Shown here: positions 7,850 through 21,007 of the stretch, one piece after another | Layout: each line of letters begins with the position of its first letter | How positions within the stretch are numbered: position 1 is the stretch's first letter | Program-made: the position numbers and the translations under genes | Assembly (NCBI RefSeq): GCF_009827055.1 | Contig: NZ_WUMK01000001.1 | Coordinates: forward strand, 372,001-436,000 | Origin: Shinella kummerowiae | GTDB taxonomy: Bacteria > Pseudomonadota > Alphaproteobacteria > Rhizobiales > Rhizobiaceae | DNA length: 64,000 nucleotides | Reading direction: 5' to 3' | Notes under the pieces: generated by a model | Seen by the model: only the letters and a program-made list of their open reading frames with translations | Database searches by the model: none | What the model was told of the DNA's origin: nothing

Positions 7850-8584
7850 TCACGCCTCCCCTTCCGCTGTCTTGCCGATCGCCACTTCGCTCTCCTTGCC
7901 GTCGAGCGGCATGAGCGCAGCCACCACGACGCCGGCAAGCGCGCCGAGGCTGACATGCCAGGGCGAACCGACAAAGTGCATGGCCAGAATTGAGCCTGCC
8001 CCTGACGCGAGCACCACCGGCAGCCAGTTTGCCCGGCTGCGAAAGCCAAGTACGAGGCCCATGAAATAGATCGGCAACAGCACATCGATGCCGATCGCCT
8101 TCGGGTCGCCGATCAGGTTGCCGAGGAAGCCGCCGACGATCGTCAGGCACAGCCACGGCACATAGACGCTGAGGCCGAGCACCATGGACCAGACATAGCT
8201 GACGCGGATGCCCGCATCGGCGCGGCGCTCGGTTTCGGCGAATTGCGGGTCGGTCAGCAGGAAGAGCGACGTCGCCTTCTGCCAGAAGGTCAGATGGCGG
8301 ATATGGGCGGCAATCGCCGCCGAATAGAGCACGTGCCGGAAATTGACCGCGAAGATGGACAGCACCACCAGCCATGGCGCGACATTGTGGTTGAACAGCT
8401 CGACACCGACAAGCTGGCTCGCGCCGGCATAGAGCGTGGCGCTCATCAGCGCCGTCTCGGCGATGGTCAGCCCGTTGTCGACGGCAACGGCGCCGAACAG
8501 CACGGCAAACGGCGCGGCTGCAATCGCAACGGCAATGCCACGCCGGAAGGCGTCGCGGACTTCATCTTTGGTGGCGGGGGTCAT
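7850..8584 (-). CDS. azlC: AzlC family amino acid exporter, large subunit
   Basis: An inner-membrane permease of 244 residues with several hydrophobic segments. Family features are the N-terminal AFRRGIAVAIAAAPFAVLFG segment, the LYAGASQLVGVELF motif and NFRHVLYSAAIAAH. AzlC with AzlD forms the branched-chain amino acid efflux system (azaleucine resistance in Bacillus). The ATG at 8584 has no strong ribosome site. It is followed immediately by azlD and preceded by the panBC unit on the same strand. A functional link to pantothenate synthesis (from valine precursors) is attractive but unproven. Confidence 0.9.
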   Translation of the reverse strand: MTPATKDEVRDAFRRGIAVAIAAAPFAVLFGAVAVDNGLTIAETALMSATLYAGASQLVGVELFNHNVAPWLVVLSIFAVNFRHVLYSAAIAAHIRHLTFWQKATSLFLLTDPQFAETERRADAGIRVSYVWSMVLGLSVYVPWLCLTIVGGFLGNLIGDPKAIGIDVLLPIYFMGLVLGFRSRANWLPVVLASGAGSILAMHFVGSPWHVSLGALAGVVVAALMPLDGKESEVAIGKTAEGEA

Positions 8585-8678
8585 GGGTCTGCTCTGTGTT
8601 GCAATGGCGCAGCCATAGAACAGCGACGCTCCACCAGCAAACCAATATACCTGATGGACCGTTCAGTTTCATTGATCG

Positions 8679-8707
8679 ATCAGCGCCGGTCATCGCCTGG
8701 CGCTGAT
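8679..8707 (-). terminator. Stem-loop downstream of panB
   Basis: ATCAGCGCC (8679-8687) pairs with GGCGCTGAT (8699-8707) around an 11-nt loop, just past the panB stop codon on the minus strand. No T run follows. It probably ends or protects panCB mRNA and separates it from azlCD. Confidence 0.45.
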
Positions 8708-8713
8708 TGATGA

Positions 8714-9538
8714 TCAGCCCTTCTTGAGCTGGAACGTGTGCTCCGGGCCCGGGAAGCTGCGTGCCTTCACCTCTTCGGCGTAGGTCGCGAAGGCTTCGCT
8801 CATCACCGGCGCCAGATTGGCGAAATGCTTGACGAAGCGCGGCTTGAAATCGGTGAAGATGCCCAGCACGTCGTCCACCACGAGCACCTGGCCGTCACAG
8901 GCCGGCGATGCGCCGATGCCGATGGTCGGCGCCTTGACCTTGCCGGTGATCTCGCGCGCCAGCGGTTCGACTGTGCCCTCGATGACGATGGCGAAGGCGC
9001 CGGCGTCGTCGATTGCGGCGGCGTCGCGGCGGATCTTTTCGACTTCCTTGTCATTGCGCCCGAGCGAGCGGTAACCGCCGGTCGTGTTGATGAGCTGCGG
9101 CATCAGACCGACATGGCCCAGAACCGGGATGCCGCGCTGGGTCAGGAAATCGACCGTCTCGGCCATTTCCGCCCCGCCTTCGAGCTTGATGGCAGAACAG
9201 CCGGTTTCCTTCAGCACACGGGCGGCGGTGGTGAACGCCTGCTCCTTCGATGTCTGGTAGGAGCCGAACGGCAGATCGACGACGACGCAGGCGTTGGACG
9301 AGCCGCGCATGACGGCCTGCCCGTGTGCGATCATCATCTCGATCGTCACGCCAACGGTGGAATCGAGGCCGTACAGCACCATGCCGAGGCTGTCGCCGAC
9401 CAGCATGAAATCGACATGCGGGTCCATGAGCTTGGCAACCGGCGTCGTATAGGCGGTGAGGCTGACGATGGGACGTTCACCCTTGAGGGCCTTGATGTCG
9501 GACGGCGCCAGACGGCGTTTCGCAGTGTGTACGCTCAT
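8714..9538 (-). CDS. panB: 3-methyl-2-oxobutanoate hydroxymethyltransferase
   Basis: PanB transfers a hydroxymethyl group from 5,10-methylene-THF to alpha-ketoisovalerate, giving ketopantoate, the first committed step to pantothenate and CoA. The 274 residues are full length. Seen motifs are [14 protein letters not shown], the metal-site VGDSLGMV (Asp49), [15 protein letters not shown] and the GHVGLMPQ segment. It starts one base after the panC stop, so the two are coupled in the order panC-panB. Confidence 0.96.
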   Translation of the reverse strand: MSVHTAKRRLAPSDIKALKGERPIVSLTAYTTPVAKLMDPHVDFMLVGDSLGMVLYGLDSTVGVTIEMMIAHGQAVMRGSSNACVVVDLPFGSYQTSKEQAFTTAARVLKETGCSAIKLEGGAEMAETVDFLTQRGIPVLGHVGLMPQLINTTGGYRSLGRNDKEVEKIRRDAAAIDDAGAFAIVIEGTVEPLAREITGKVKAPTIGIGASPACDGQVLVVDDVLGIFTDFKPRFVKHFANLAPVMSEAFATYAEEVKARSFPGPEHTFQLKKG

Positions 9539-9539
9539 G

Positions 9540-10415
9540 TCACGCTACCTTTGCAGTTTTCACGTTTTTTGGGTCGATGACCCGGTTGTCGAGGAGTTTC
9601 GTGCCCCCAAAGCGCACGAAAAGCAACAAAAGAACCGGCTTTTCGCCGATCCTGTCGATTTCGGCCAGCGTTTCCGGATCGCGGATGGCGACCACTTCCG
9701 GCCTGGCCAGCGGCTCGGCGCGGAGGAAGGCGGTCACGCTCTCCTCCAGCGCCTTCGCGCCGGTCACGCCCGCCGCGATCAACCGTGCGGCCTCATCCAG
9801 CGCGCGCGGCACGATGGCGGCGGCAGCACGCTCTTCCGCCGAGAGATAGACATTGCGCGACGAATAGGCGAGCCCGTCCGCCTCGCGCACCGTCGGCACG
9901 CCGATTACCTCGACGGGCTGGGCAAGGTCCGCGACCATGCGACGGATGATGGTCAGCTGTTGAAAGTCCTTCTCGCCGAAGTACGCGCGATCCGGCCCGG
10001 CAATGTTGAAAAGCTTGGTGACGACCGTCGCGACGCCCGCAAAATGGCCGGGGCGCACGGAACCTTCCAGCTCGGCGCCCAGCGTCGGCACGTCGACCAC
10101 GGTTTCCATCGGCCGCGGATACATGTCCGCGACGCCCGGCGCGAAGAGATAATGCACGCCTTCCGCTTCCAGCATCGCCTGGTCGCGGGCGAGATCGCGC
10201 GGATACCGCGCAAGATCCTCGTTCTGGCCGAACTGCAGCGGATTGACGAAAATGGTGGCGACGACGATGTCGTTGTCGGCGCGCGCCCGGCGGGCAAGCT
10301 CCATATGGCCGACATGAAGGTAGCCCATGGTGGGCACGAGGCCGATCGTGCGGCCGTCCAGCCGGTGCGGCGCCAACGCCGCGCGCAAATCCGCGATGGT
10401 GGTGAAAGTCTGCAT
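9540..10415 (-). CDS. panC: Pantothenate synthetase (pantoate-beta-alanine ligase)
   Basis: PanC joins pantoate and beta-alanine with ATP to make pantothenate. It has 291 residues. The nucleotidyl-transferase HIGH-type motif is MGYLHVGHM (30-38). Further conserved pieces are [17 protein letters not shown], the FGEKDFQQL loop and the KMSKS-equivalent SSRNVYLS. The ATG at 10415 has a strong AAGGAGGAG upstream. The first gene of the panC-panB operon, it is divergent from the helicase gene across 281 bases. Confidence 0.96.
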   Translation of the reverse strand: MQTFTTIADLRAALAPHRLDGRTIGLVPTMGYLHVGHMELARRARADNDIVVATIFVNPLQFGQNEDLARYPRDLARDQAMLEAEGVHYLFAPGVADMYPRPMETVVDVPTLGAELEGSVRPGHFAGVATVVTKLFNIAGPDRAYFGEKDFQQLTIIRRMVADLAQPVEVIGVPTVREADGLAYSSRNVYLSAEERAAAAIVPRALDEAARLIAAGVTGAKALEESVTAFLRAEPLARPEVVAIRDPETLAEIDRIGEKPVLLLLFVRFGGTKLLDNRVIDPKNVKTAKVA

Positions 10416-10696
10416 CGACGGGCTCCTCCTTGCTCTCGCCCTCTCCCGCGGGCGATACCACCCGTACGACCTCTGCGGACCGCTTCAAGGGGCGCCGTTT
10501 TCTATCTTGTGCAGCGCAAAAAGACAATCGGCAAACGGTTTTGCGCCCCTTCGCTTAACCGGCTGGGCAGCTTTGCGTTTTGCGCACTGTACATTTCGCC
10601 CAATGCCGAGTAGAGAGCGCGTCAGCACGCCCGATATGAACGAGCGCAGAGTGCGGCGCCAGATCGCCGCGGAACCCGAATTCCGAAAGACCCCAT

Positions 10697-12667
10697 ATGA
10701 CGAGTTTTGCAGGCCTCGCTCCGGCGATGGCAAAGGCGTTGGACAAACGCGGCTATACCACTTTGACCCCGGTGCAGGTCGCCGTCTCCGATCCGAAGAT
10801 CGGCAACGCCGATGCGCTGGTATCCGCCCAGACCGGCTCCGGCAAGACCGTCGCCTTCGGTCTCGCCATCGCCCCGACGCTGCTTGACGGCGAGGAGCGC
10901 TTCGATCGCGCAGCAAGCCCGCTTGCGCTCGTCATCGCGCCGACCCGCGAGCTTGCCATGCAGGTCAAGCGCGAGCTTGAGTGGCTCTATGAGATGACCG
11001 GCGCCGTCATCGCCTCCTGCGTCGGCGGCATGGACGTGCGCAACGAGCGGCGCGCGCTGGAACGCGGCGCGCACATCATCGTCGGCACGCCGGGCCGTCT
11101 GCGCGACCACATCACCCGCGGCAATCTCGATCTCAGCGCCATTCGTGCCGTCGTGCTCGACGAGGCCGACGAGATGCTCGACCTCGGCTTCCGCGAAGAC
11201 CTCGAATTCATTCTCGAAGCAGCACCGGAAGATCGCCGCACGCTGATGTTCTCGGCCACCGTGCCGAAGGAAATCGCAGCGCTCGCGAAAAATTACCAGC
11301 GCGATGCGATGCGCATCTCGACGGCTGCCGAACGCGAGCAGCATGTCGATATCGAGTACCGCGCGCTCGTCTGCACCCCCTCGGACCGCGAGAACGCCAT
11401 CATCAACACGCTGCGCTTCTACGACGCGCAGACGGCCATCGTCTTCTGCTCCACCCGCGCGGCGGTGAACCACCTGACGGCCCGCTTCAACAATCGCGGT
11501 TTCTCGGTCGTTGCCCTTTCCGGCGAGCTCAGCCAGAACGAGCGCACCCACGCGCTCCAGGCGATGCGCGACGGTCGCGCCCGCGTCTGCATCGCCACCG
11601 ACGTCGCCGCCCGCGGCATCGACCTGCCGAATTTGGAACTCGTGGTCCATGCGGACCTGCCGACCAATCCGGACACGCTGCTGCACCGCTCCGGCCGTAC
11701 GGGCCGCGCCGGCCGCAAGGGCGTCAGCGCCCTCATCGTGCCGCTCAGCGCCCGCCGCAAGGCGGAACGCCTGCTCCAGATCGCAAACCTCAAGGCCGAC
11801 TGGGCAAAGCCGCCGTCGGCCGAGGACATCCTGCGCCGTGACGACGAGCGCCTGCTCGCCGACCCGATGCTGACGGACACGATCAGCGAAGACGAGGGCG
11901 AAACCATCAACGCCCTGCTCGCGCGCTTCGATGCCAGGCAGCTCGCCGCCGCCGTCGCCCGTTTCTTCAAGGCCGGTCGTTCGGCGCCGGAAGACCTGGT
12001 CGAGGTCTCGCTCGAGCAGCGCAAGCCGCGCGAGCGCGGCAACGATTTCATTCCGGCGGAAACCAAGCGCCCGCGTGACAGTTTCGGCTCCAGCATCTGG
12101 GTCTCCATCTCCGTCGGCCGCAAGCAGCGTGCCGAGCCGCGCTGGCTGATCCCGATGCTCTGCCGCAATGGCAACATCACCAAGAACGAGATCGGCGCCA
12201 TCAAGATGCAGCCGGAGGAGACCTATGTGGAAATCTCCGCCGATGCCGCCGATGGCTTCCTCGGCGCACTCGGCCCGGCCAGCATGCTGGAGCGCGGCAT
12301 CCGCGTGACCCGGCTCGACGGCCAGCCCGATCTCACGCCGCAGGCCTATAGCCGCACGCCGGGCGAAAAGACCCAGCGCTACGACAAGCCGGCCCGCAGC
12401 GAGGAACGCCGCGCCGACTGGAAGCCCAGGGGCGAATTCGAGAAGAAGGGTGGTTTCGACAAGAAGCCCCGCTTCGAGAAGAAGCGTGACGGCGACCGGC
12501 CGGAAGGTGCGGCGGCAAAGCCGCACTGGAAGGACCGCGACGACGGCGCCAAGAAGCCCGCAAAACCCTTTGCCGGCGCAAAACCCTTCAAGGGCAAGCC
12601 GGGTGAAAAATTCGCCAAGCCGGAAGGCGGAGCGAAAAAGCCGAAGGGCAAGCCCGATCGCTTCTGA
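10697..12667 (+). CDS. DEAD-box ATP-dependent RNA helicase (DeaD/CsdA-like)
   Basis: A 656-residue RNA helicase, probably acting in ribosome assembly or cold-sensitive RNA remodelling. Core motifs are AQTGSGKT (44-51), PTRELA, TPGR, DEAD (155-158), SAT (186-188), CIATDVAARGID and HRSGRTGRAG. After the two RecA domains comes a DbpA/CsdA-type RNA-binding domain (IWVSISVGRKQRAEPRWLIP onward, about residues 470-545). A long lysine/arginine-rich disordered tail (about 555-656) then repeats K-P/F/G motifs and should bind RNA. The tail is long for the family. Start ATG 10697, weak GAAAGA upstream. Confidence 0.93.
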   Translation: MTSFAGLAPAMAKALDKRGYTTLTPVQVAVSDPKIGNADALVSAQTGSGKTVAFGLAIAPTLLDGEERFDRAASPLALVIAPTRELAMQVKRELEWLYEMTGAVIASCVGGMDVRNERRALERGAHIIVGTPGRLRDHITRGNLDLSAIRAVVLDEADEMLDLGFREDLEFILEAAPEDRRTLMFSATVPKEIAALAKNYQRDAMRISTAAEREQHVDIEYRALVCTPSDRENAIINTLRFYDAQTAIVFCSTRAAVNHLTARFNNRGFSVVALSGELSQNERTHALQAMRDGRARVCIATDVAARGIDLPNLELVVHADLPTNPDTLLHRSGRTGRAGRKGVSALIVPLSARRKAERLLQIANLKADWAKPPSAEDILRRDDERLLADPMLTDTISEDEGETINALLARFDARQLAAAVARFFKAGRSAPEDLVEVSLEQRKPRERGNDFIPAETKRPRDSFGSSIWVSISVGRKQRAEPRWLIPMLCRNGNITKNEIGAIKMQPEETYVEISADAADGFLGALGPASMLERGIRVTRLDGQPDLTPQAYSRTPGEKTQRYDKPARSEERRADWKPRGEFEKKGGFDKKPRFEKKRDGDRPEGAAAKPHWKDRDDGAKKPAKPFAGAKPFKGKPGEKFAKPEGGAKKPKGKPDRF

Positions 12668-12676
12668 CGACTGCAG

Positions 12677-12703
12677 TGGCGCGGAACTTTAGTCTCCGCG
12701 CCA
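12677..12703 (+). terminator. Hairpin between the helicase gene and the following membrane gene
   Basis: TGGCGCGGA (12677-12685) pairs with TCCGCGCCA (12695-12703), loop ACTTTAGTC, ten bases after the helicase stop. No T run follows, so it may attenuate or stabilise rather than terminate. Confidence 0.4.
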
Positions 12704-12734
12704 CGTTACCTTCGCGCTTTGCGCGGGGGATTTC

Positions 12735-13598
12735 ATGGCACAAGATGCGGTAAACGCCGACGGCGACAGACCGGCCGATGGCGACAAGGACGAATTCAAC
12801 CGCTTCGTGACCGGCCTCGGCCGCGGTGTCGGCGGCGCGCTCTTCCTGGCGCTGCCCATGCTGATGACCATGGAAATGTGGTATCTCGGCTTCTACATGG
12901 CGCGCGAACGCCTGCTGCTGCTTCTCCTCCTCAACATTCCACTGCTCATCCTGCTTGCCCACCGCATCGGCTTCGAGGAGACGTTTACCTGGCGAGAAGC
13001 GGTCCGCGACGCCGTCATTGCCTATGGCATCGGCATCATGACCAGCCTCGTGGTGCTGACCGCACTCGGTCTCCTGCGCGGCGGGATGCCGGCAAGCGAA
13101 CTCGTCGGCAAGGTCGCGCTGCAATCGGTGCCGGCCAGTATCGGCGCCATGCTCGGCCGCAGCCAGCTCGGCCATGACGACCAAGATGGCGACGACACAA
13201 AGGAGACGCGCTATCACGGCGAACTGCTGATGATGGCCGCAGGCGCCCTCTTCCTCTCGCTCAACATCGCTCCGACCGACGAGATGATCGTGCTCGCCTA
13301 CAGGATGACGATCTGGCATGCGCTTATCGTCGCCGTCTTGTCCATCGCGCTCATGCACGGCTTCGTCTACGCCGTTTCCTTCATCGGCGGACATGAGCTT
13401 TCGCCGGAAACACCCTGGTGGCATGCCTTCGTGCGCTTCACGCTGCCGGGCTACGTCATCGCCCTGTCGATCAGCATTTTCACCCTCTGGATCTTCGAGC
13501 GCCTTGGCGACAGTTCCGCATTGGAGATCATGCTCTCTGTCATCGTGCTCGGCTTTCCCGCCGCACTCGGCGCGGCTGCCGCGCGCCTGATCCTGTGA
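12735..13598 (+). CDS. Integral membrane protein, TIGR02587-like
   Basis: A 287-residue inner-membrane protein with about seven hydrophobic segments after a charged N-terminal tail (MAQDAVNADGDRPADGDKDE). Notable pieces are MLMTMEMWYLGFYMARERLL and SLNIAPTDEMIVLAYRMT. The layout and its partner match the TIGR02587 family of unknown function, which I recall as always occurring beside a TIGR02588 protein. The start at 12735 has GGGGGA upstream. The partner gene begins seven bases after its stop. No biochemical role is known to me. Confidence 0.75.
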   Translation: MAQDAVNADGDRPADGDKDEFNRFVTGLGRGVGGALFLALPMLMTMEMWYLGFYMARERLLLLLLLNIPLLILLAHRIGFEETFTWREAVRDAVIAYGIGIMTSLVVLTALGLLRGGMPASELVGKVALQSVPASIGAMLGRSQLGHDDQDGDDTKETRYHGELLMMAAGALFLSLNIAPTDEMIVLAYRMTIWHALIVAVLSIALMHGFVYAVSFIGGHELSPETPWWHAFVRFTLPGYVIALSISIFTLWIFERLGDSSALEIMLSVIVLGFPAALGAAAARLIL

Positions 13599-13605
13599 GG
13601 CAAGC

Positions 13606-14016
13606 ATGACAAGATCCGAACAGGGCCGCCATCGCGAACGCCACGATCCGCACTGGGTCGAATGGCTGACGGGCATCGTTTCCGCCCTCCTCGTCGCCGG
13701 TCTGCTTGGCTGGATCGGCTGGGAAGCCTTTACGCGGGAGGCAACGCCGCCGGACCTCACGATCGCCGTGCTGACGACGGAGAAGACCGGCAACGGCTAT
13801 CGCGTAGCCTTCGACATCCACAACGCCGCCACGACGACAGCCGCCTCCGTCACCGTCATCGGCCGGCTGATGGATGGCGACCGGGTGATCGAGGAAAACC
13901 ACATCGTCTTCGACTATGTGGCAGCCGAATCCAAATCGACCGGTGCCATCCTTTTCCGGAACGAGCCGGCCGGCCGCAGGGTCGATATCCGCGCTGCGGG
14001 TTATACCGATCCCTAG
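13606..14016 (+). CDS. Small membrane-anchored protein, TIGR02588-like
   Basis: A 136-residue protein with a basic, histidine-rich N-terminus (EQGRHRERHDPHWVEWLTGI), one membrane helix (about residues 20-42) and a periplasmic beta-rich domain (LTIAVLTTEKTGNGYRVAFD onward), probably immunoglobulin-like. Starting seven bases after the preceding gene, it is certainly its operon partner and fits the TIGR02588 description. Function is unknown; the pair looks like a membrane sensor or complex with an exposed domain. Confidence 0.75.
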   Translation: MTRSEQGRHRERHDPHWVEWLTGIVSALLVAGLLGWIGWEAFTREATPPDLTIAVLTTEKTGNGYRVAFDIHNAATTTAASVTVIGRLMDGDRVIEENHIVFDYVAAESKSTGAILFRNEPAGRRVDIRAAGYTDP

Positions 14017-14144
14017 AAACGACGGTAAGTTGTGGAGGATCCTCCAGAAAGCGGAACCAATTTCGCCGGCATGGGTTGAGCAAAGGTCAAATGCCCGTGT
14101 CCAGCGGTGAGGAAGGACATGGCTGATCCCGCAAGGTTCGAACC

Positions 14145-17277
<3,133 letters not shown>

Positions 17278-18948
17278 TCACAGACCGCCGGAAAGCAACC
17301 GCGCTGCCGCCGCACGCGCCTCATCCGTCACGGACGCGCCGGCGAGCATGCGGGCGATCTCTTCCGTGCGTGCGCTGTCGTCCATGCGGGCGACACGCGT
17401 GGCGACGGTCTCGCTGCCTTCGACCGGCCCCTTGGAAATCAGGAGATGGGTCGCGGCGCGCGCAGCCACCTGCGGCGCGTGGGTGACGGAAAGCACCTGC
17501 ACGGTGGAGGACAGCCGCTTCAGGCGCTGGCCGATGGCATCAGCCACCGCGCCGCCGACGCCCGTGTCGATTTCGTCGAAAACCAGCGTGGGCGCCGAAC
17601 CACGGTCGGCGAGCGCGACCTTCAGCGCCAGCAGGAAGCGCGACAGTTCCCCGCCGGAGGCCACTTTCATGATCGGGCCGGGACGCGTGCCGGGATTGGT
17701 CTGGACGTGGAACTCGACAGTGTCGATCCCCTCCTCCGCTCCGCCTTCCGGATCGGTGGTGATCTGGACGGTGAAGCGGGCGCGCTCCAGCTTCAACGCC
17801 GGCAGCTCCGCCATCACCGCAGCGGCAAGCGCATCGGCGGCGTGGTGGCGCTTTTCCGAAAGCGAACGAGCCGCCATCTCGAAGGCAAGGCGTGCCTCGC
17901 TGAGCCGGGCCTGAAGCTGCACCAGCTTTTCCTCGCCGGCGTCGAGATCGGCAAGGTCGGCGATCATCCGGGCGGCAAGTGCCGGCAGGCCGGTGACGGG
18001 AACGGAATATTTGCGGGCAGCGGCGCGGAGTGCAAACAGCCGTTCTTCCGTGCGCTCCAGCTCCTTGGGATCGTATTCCGTCTTGCGCAGCGCCGTCTCG
18101 ACGGCCATCTGGGCGTTGGAAAGCTGGTTCAGCGCCTCGTCGAGCAGTTCGACCGTTTCCTCAAGGAGACCCGGGGCTTCATGGCTCTTGCGCTCCAGGC
18201 GGCGGACCAGCGCGGCGATGAGCGGCACCGGCGAGGCATGGCCGTTCAGGAACTCGCTCGCCTCGTTGATGTCGCCGGCGATGCGCTCGGCTTTCATCAT
18301 GCGGGCGCGGGTTTCCGCAAGCGCGTCCTCCTCGCCATCCTGCGGCGAAAGAATTTCCAGCTCCTCGACCGAGGAACGCAGGTAGTCGGCCTCGCGGGCG
18401 GCAGCCTCCACCTTGTCGCGGTGGCGGCGCAACGTGCGGTCGGCGTCCTTCCACTGGTGATAGAGCGTGCCGACGTCCCCCGCCGCCTCGCCGAGACCAC
18501 CGAAGGCGTCGAGCAGCAGGCGGTGCGCATCGGTATCGACGAGCGCGCGGTCGTCGTGCTGACCGTGGATTTCGACAAGAAACTGCCCGGCCTGCCGCAT
18601 CAGCTGCACCGATACCGGCTGGTCGTTGACGAAGGCCTTGGTTCGACCGTCGGCAGATTGCTGGCGGCGGAAAATGAGATCACCGTCGTCATCGATGCCG
18701 TTGTCGCGCAACAGCGCACGGGCGGCATGGCTCAGCGGTACATCGAAGACGGCCGTCACCTGGCCGCGCTCCGTGCCATGCCGCACGAGAGACCCGTCGC
18801 CCCGCCCGCCAAGCGCCAGCGAAAGACTGTCGAGAAGAATGGACTTGCCAGCACCGGTCTCGCCGGTCAGCACGGAAAGGCCCGGCTCGAAAGCGAGATC
18901 GAGCCGTTCGATCAGGACGATATCGCGGATCGATAGCTGCGCCAGCAT
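17278..18948 (-). CDS. recN: DNA repair protein RecN
   Basis: RecN is an SMC-like ATPase in double-strand break repair. The 556 residues show Walker A GETGAGKS (29-36), a coiled-coil middle (about 160-370), the signature SGGELSRFLLALKVA and Walker B TLVFDEIDTGVGG. Full length. It starts 21 bases after the bamD stop and precedes ligA on the same strand. I saw no LexA-type operator in the short gap before it, so it is probably transcribed with bamD. Confidence 0.97.
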   Translation of the reverse strand: MLAQLSIRDIVLIERLDLAFEPGLSVLTGETGAGKSILLDSLSLALGGRGDGSLVRHGTERGQVTAVFDVPLSHAARALLRDNGIDDDGDLIFRRQQSADGRTKAFVNDQPVSVQLMRQAGQFLVEIHGQHDDRALVDTDAHRLLLDAFGGLGEAAGDVGTLYHQWKDADRTLRRHRDKVEAAAREADYLRSSVEELEILSPQDGEEDALAETRARMMKAERIAGDINEASEFLNGHASPVPLIAALVRRLERKSHEAPGLLEETVELLDEALNQLSNAQMAVETALRKTEYDPKELERTEERLFALRAAARKYSVPVTGLPALAARMIADLADLDAGEEKLVQLQARLSEARLAFEMAARSLSEKRHHAADALAAAVMAELPALKLERARFTVQITTDPEGGAEEGIDTVEFHVQTNPGTRPGPIMKVASGGELSRFLLALKVALADRGSAPTLVFDEIDTGVGGAVADAIGQRLKRLSSTVQVLSVTHAPQVAARAATHLLISKGPVEGSETVATRVARMDDSARTEEIARMLAGASVTDEARAAAARLLSGGL

Positions 18949-18969
18949 GGCCCTGTCATATCTCTTGCG

Positions 18970-19836
18970 TCAGGCGCCGAGCAGGCTCTTGCCAGCACGC
19001 GAAATCCAGGAACCCGAATTTTCACGCGGCTCGAGACCCTTCGACTGAAGGAGCTTGTAGCTGTCGGCATACCACTGGCTGTCGGGATAGTTATGGCCGA
19101 GCACCGCGGCGGCTGTCTGCGCTTCGGTGTCCACGCCCATGGCATAATAGGTCTCGACAAGACGGGCCAGCGCTTCCTCGATCTGGTTGGTCATCGGATA
19201 CTTCTCGACGACAACGCGGAAACGGCTCGCAGCCGCGATGTATTCCTTGCGTTCCAGATAGTAGCGGCCGACCTGCATTTCCTTGCCGGCAAGCTGGTCG
19301 CGGGCAAAACGAATCTTCGTGTTTGCGTCCTCGACATATTCCGATTCGGGATATTTTTCGACGACGGCCTGCATGGCTTCCAGCGTCTGCTGCGAGGTGC
19401 GTTGGTCCTGCGTCACGCTGGGGATCTGCTTCCAGTAGGCAAGGCCGATAATATACTGCGCATAGGCAGCATCCGAGGAGCCCGGATAGAGATTGAGATA
19501 ACGCTTGCCGGCCGTGATGGCCTCTTCGTTGCGGCCCTGGCGATAATTCGTGAAGGCCGACATGACGAGCGCCTTGCGTGCCTCTTCCGAGAACGGATGC
19601 TGACGATCGACGGCCTCGAACTTGCGGCTGGCTTCCGTGACCTTGCCGGAATTGAGGTTGGCGAGGCCTTGATTGTAAAGCACATCGGCGGATTCAGTCT
19701 CGCCGGCCAATTTCGAAATATCGATGTCCGGATCCGACTGGCATGCGGAAAGAACGACAGACGACGCCGTAGCGAAAAGCGTAAGATAGACAATGCGCGC
19801 CGTCTTCTTCACACCAACAGACCCTGCAACAACCAT
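18970..19836 (-). CDS. bamD: Outer membrane protein assembly factor BamD (ComL)
   Basis: An outer-membrane lipoprotein of the BAM complex that inserts beta-barrel proteins. From ATG 19836 it has 288 residues: signal peptide, lipobox VLSAC (lipidated Cys32), then tetratricopeptide repeats ([60 protein letters not shown]). The start is uncertain: a GTG at 19812 (then [12 protein letters not shown]) would give a more standard signal peptide, and an ATG at 19854 is also in frame. Located between lpxC and recN as in related rhizobia. Confidence 0.94.
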   Translation of the reverse strand: MVVAGSVGVKKTARIVYLTLFATASSVVLSACQSDPDIDISKLAGETESADVLYNQGLANLNSGKVTEASRKFEAVDRQHPFSEEARKALVMSAFTNYRQGRNEEAITAGKRYLNLYPGSSDAAYAQYIIGLAYWKQIPSVTQDQRTSQQTLEAMQAVVEKYPESEYVEDANTKIRFARDQLAGKEMQVGRYYLERKEYIAAASRFRVVVEKYPMTNQIEEALARLVETYYAMGVDTEAQTAAAVLGHNYPDSQWYADSYKLLQSKGLEPRENSGSWISRAGKSLLGA

Positions 19837-20050
19837 GTGATAATCCCAGTTCAACGGCGCCCCAAGCGGACGGGCCGCACACGCGCCCCGCGTTTTATCT
19901 CCAAATATGTGAAGACCGCAACGCCATGCCGGCGCATTAACGCATTTTTATGGCGGAGATGCCTGGAAAGAAGCAGGAGAAGCCATCCCACAGCGCCGCG
20001 CGCCCTTTATGACGCACAAGGAAGGACGCCGTCGCCTTTCTTGAAAGGCC

Positions 20051-21007
20051 TCAAAGAGACCAGGGCGCGAATTCCGGTGCGTTGACGGCGATCAGTTCGC
20101 GCTGGCCGGCGCGCGAGCGCGGTGCAGCGGCTTCGACGACTTCATAGGCCGTGCGGTCGCTCAGCAGTGCCTTGAGCGCATAGGCGTTCATCTTGTGGCC
20201 GCCGCGATAGGAACGGTAGCAGCCGATGAACTGCGCGCCGGCGAGCGCAAGGTCACCTACGGCATCGAGCGTCTTGTGGCGGGCGAACTCGTCCTTGGCG
20301 TAACGCAGACCTTCGACATTGATCACGGTGTTGTCATCGGAAATGACGACCGAGTTCTCCAGCGACGAACCGAGCGCAAGGCCGGCCGCCCAGAGCCGCT
20401 CGACGTCCCGCATGAAGCCGAACGTGCGGGCACGCGACAGTTCGCTGCGGAAGGTGGCGGGCGACAGGTCGCCCTTCCACGACTGACGGCCGATCAGCGG
20501 GCAATCGAAATCGATCTCGACTTCAAAGCGCGTGCCGTCATAGGGCGAGAATTCGGCCCAGGAGGCGCCTGCTTCGACGCGAACCGGCTTGATGATTCGG
20601 ATGTAGCGACGCTTCACCTCGAGCGGGACAAGTCCCACCTCGTCGATGGCATCGATGAAGGGAGCAGCACTGCCGTCCATGATCGGCATTTCGGCGCCGT
20701 GCACTTCGATCAGCACATTGTCGAGGCCGAGCGCGTAAAGCGCGGCCATCACATGCTCGATCGTGGCGATCGACGTTGCCGGGTTGAAGCCGAGCACGGT
20801 GCAGAGGTCCGTATTGCCGACCTGCGAGGAGACCGCGCGGTATTCGCTGACGGTGCCGTCGTCGTGCTGGCGCTGGAAGACGATGCCGCTATCGGCTTCG
20901 GCCGGATTGAAGGTGATCGATACGGCCGCGCCGGAATGGACGCCCGTTCCGGCAATCGTCACCGGGCTGGAAATCGTCGTCTGGAAACCGAGCATACCGA
21001 TCGTCAT
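20051..21007 (-). CDS. lpxC: UDP-3-O-acyl-N-acetylglucosamine deacetylase
   Basis: LpxC is a zinc deacetylase and the committed step of lipid A synthesis. The 318 residues carry the full family pattern: TVLGF, the zinc-ligand helix IATIEHVMAALYALG, the IMDGSAAPFI loop, GLALGSSLENSVV and the second zinc site FARHKTLDAVGDLAL; RGGHKMNAYAL follows. It begins 329 bases from the ftsZ stop, beyond the ftsZ terminator, so it should have its own promoter. Confidence 0.97.
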   Translation of the reverse strand: MTIGMLGFQTTISSPVTIAGTGVHSGAAVSITFNPAEADSGIVFQRQHDDGTVSEYRAVSSQVGNTDLCTVLGFNPATSIATIEHVMAALYALGLDNVLIEVHGAEMPIMDGSAAPFIDAIDEVGLVPLEVKRRYIRIIKPVRVEAGASWAEFSPYDGTRFEVEIDFDCPLIGRQSWKGDLSPATFRSELSRARTFGFMRDVERLWAAGLALGSSLENSVVISDDNTVINVEGLRYAKDEFARHKTLDAVGDLALAGAQFIGCYRSYRGGHKMNAYALKALLSDRTAYEVVEAAAPRSRAGQRELIAVNAPEFAPWSL

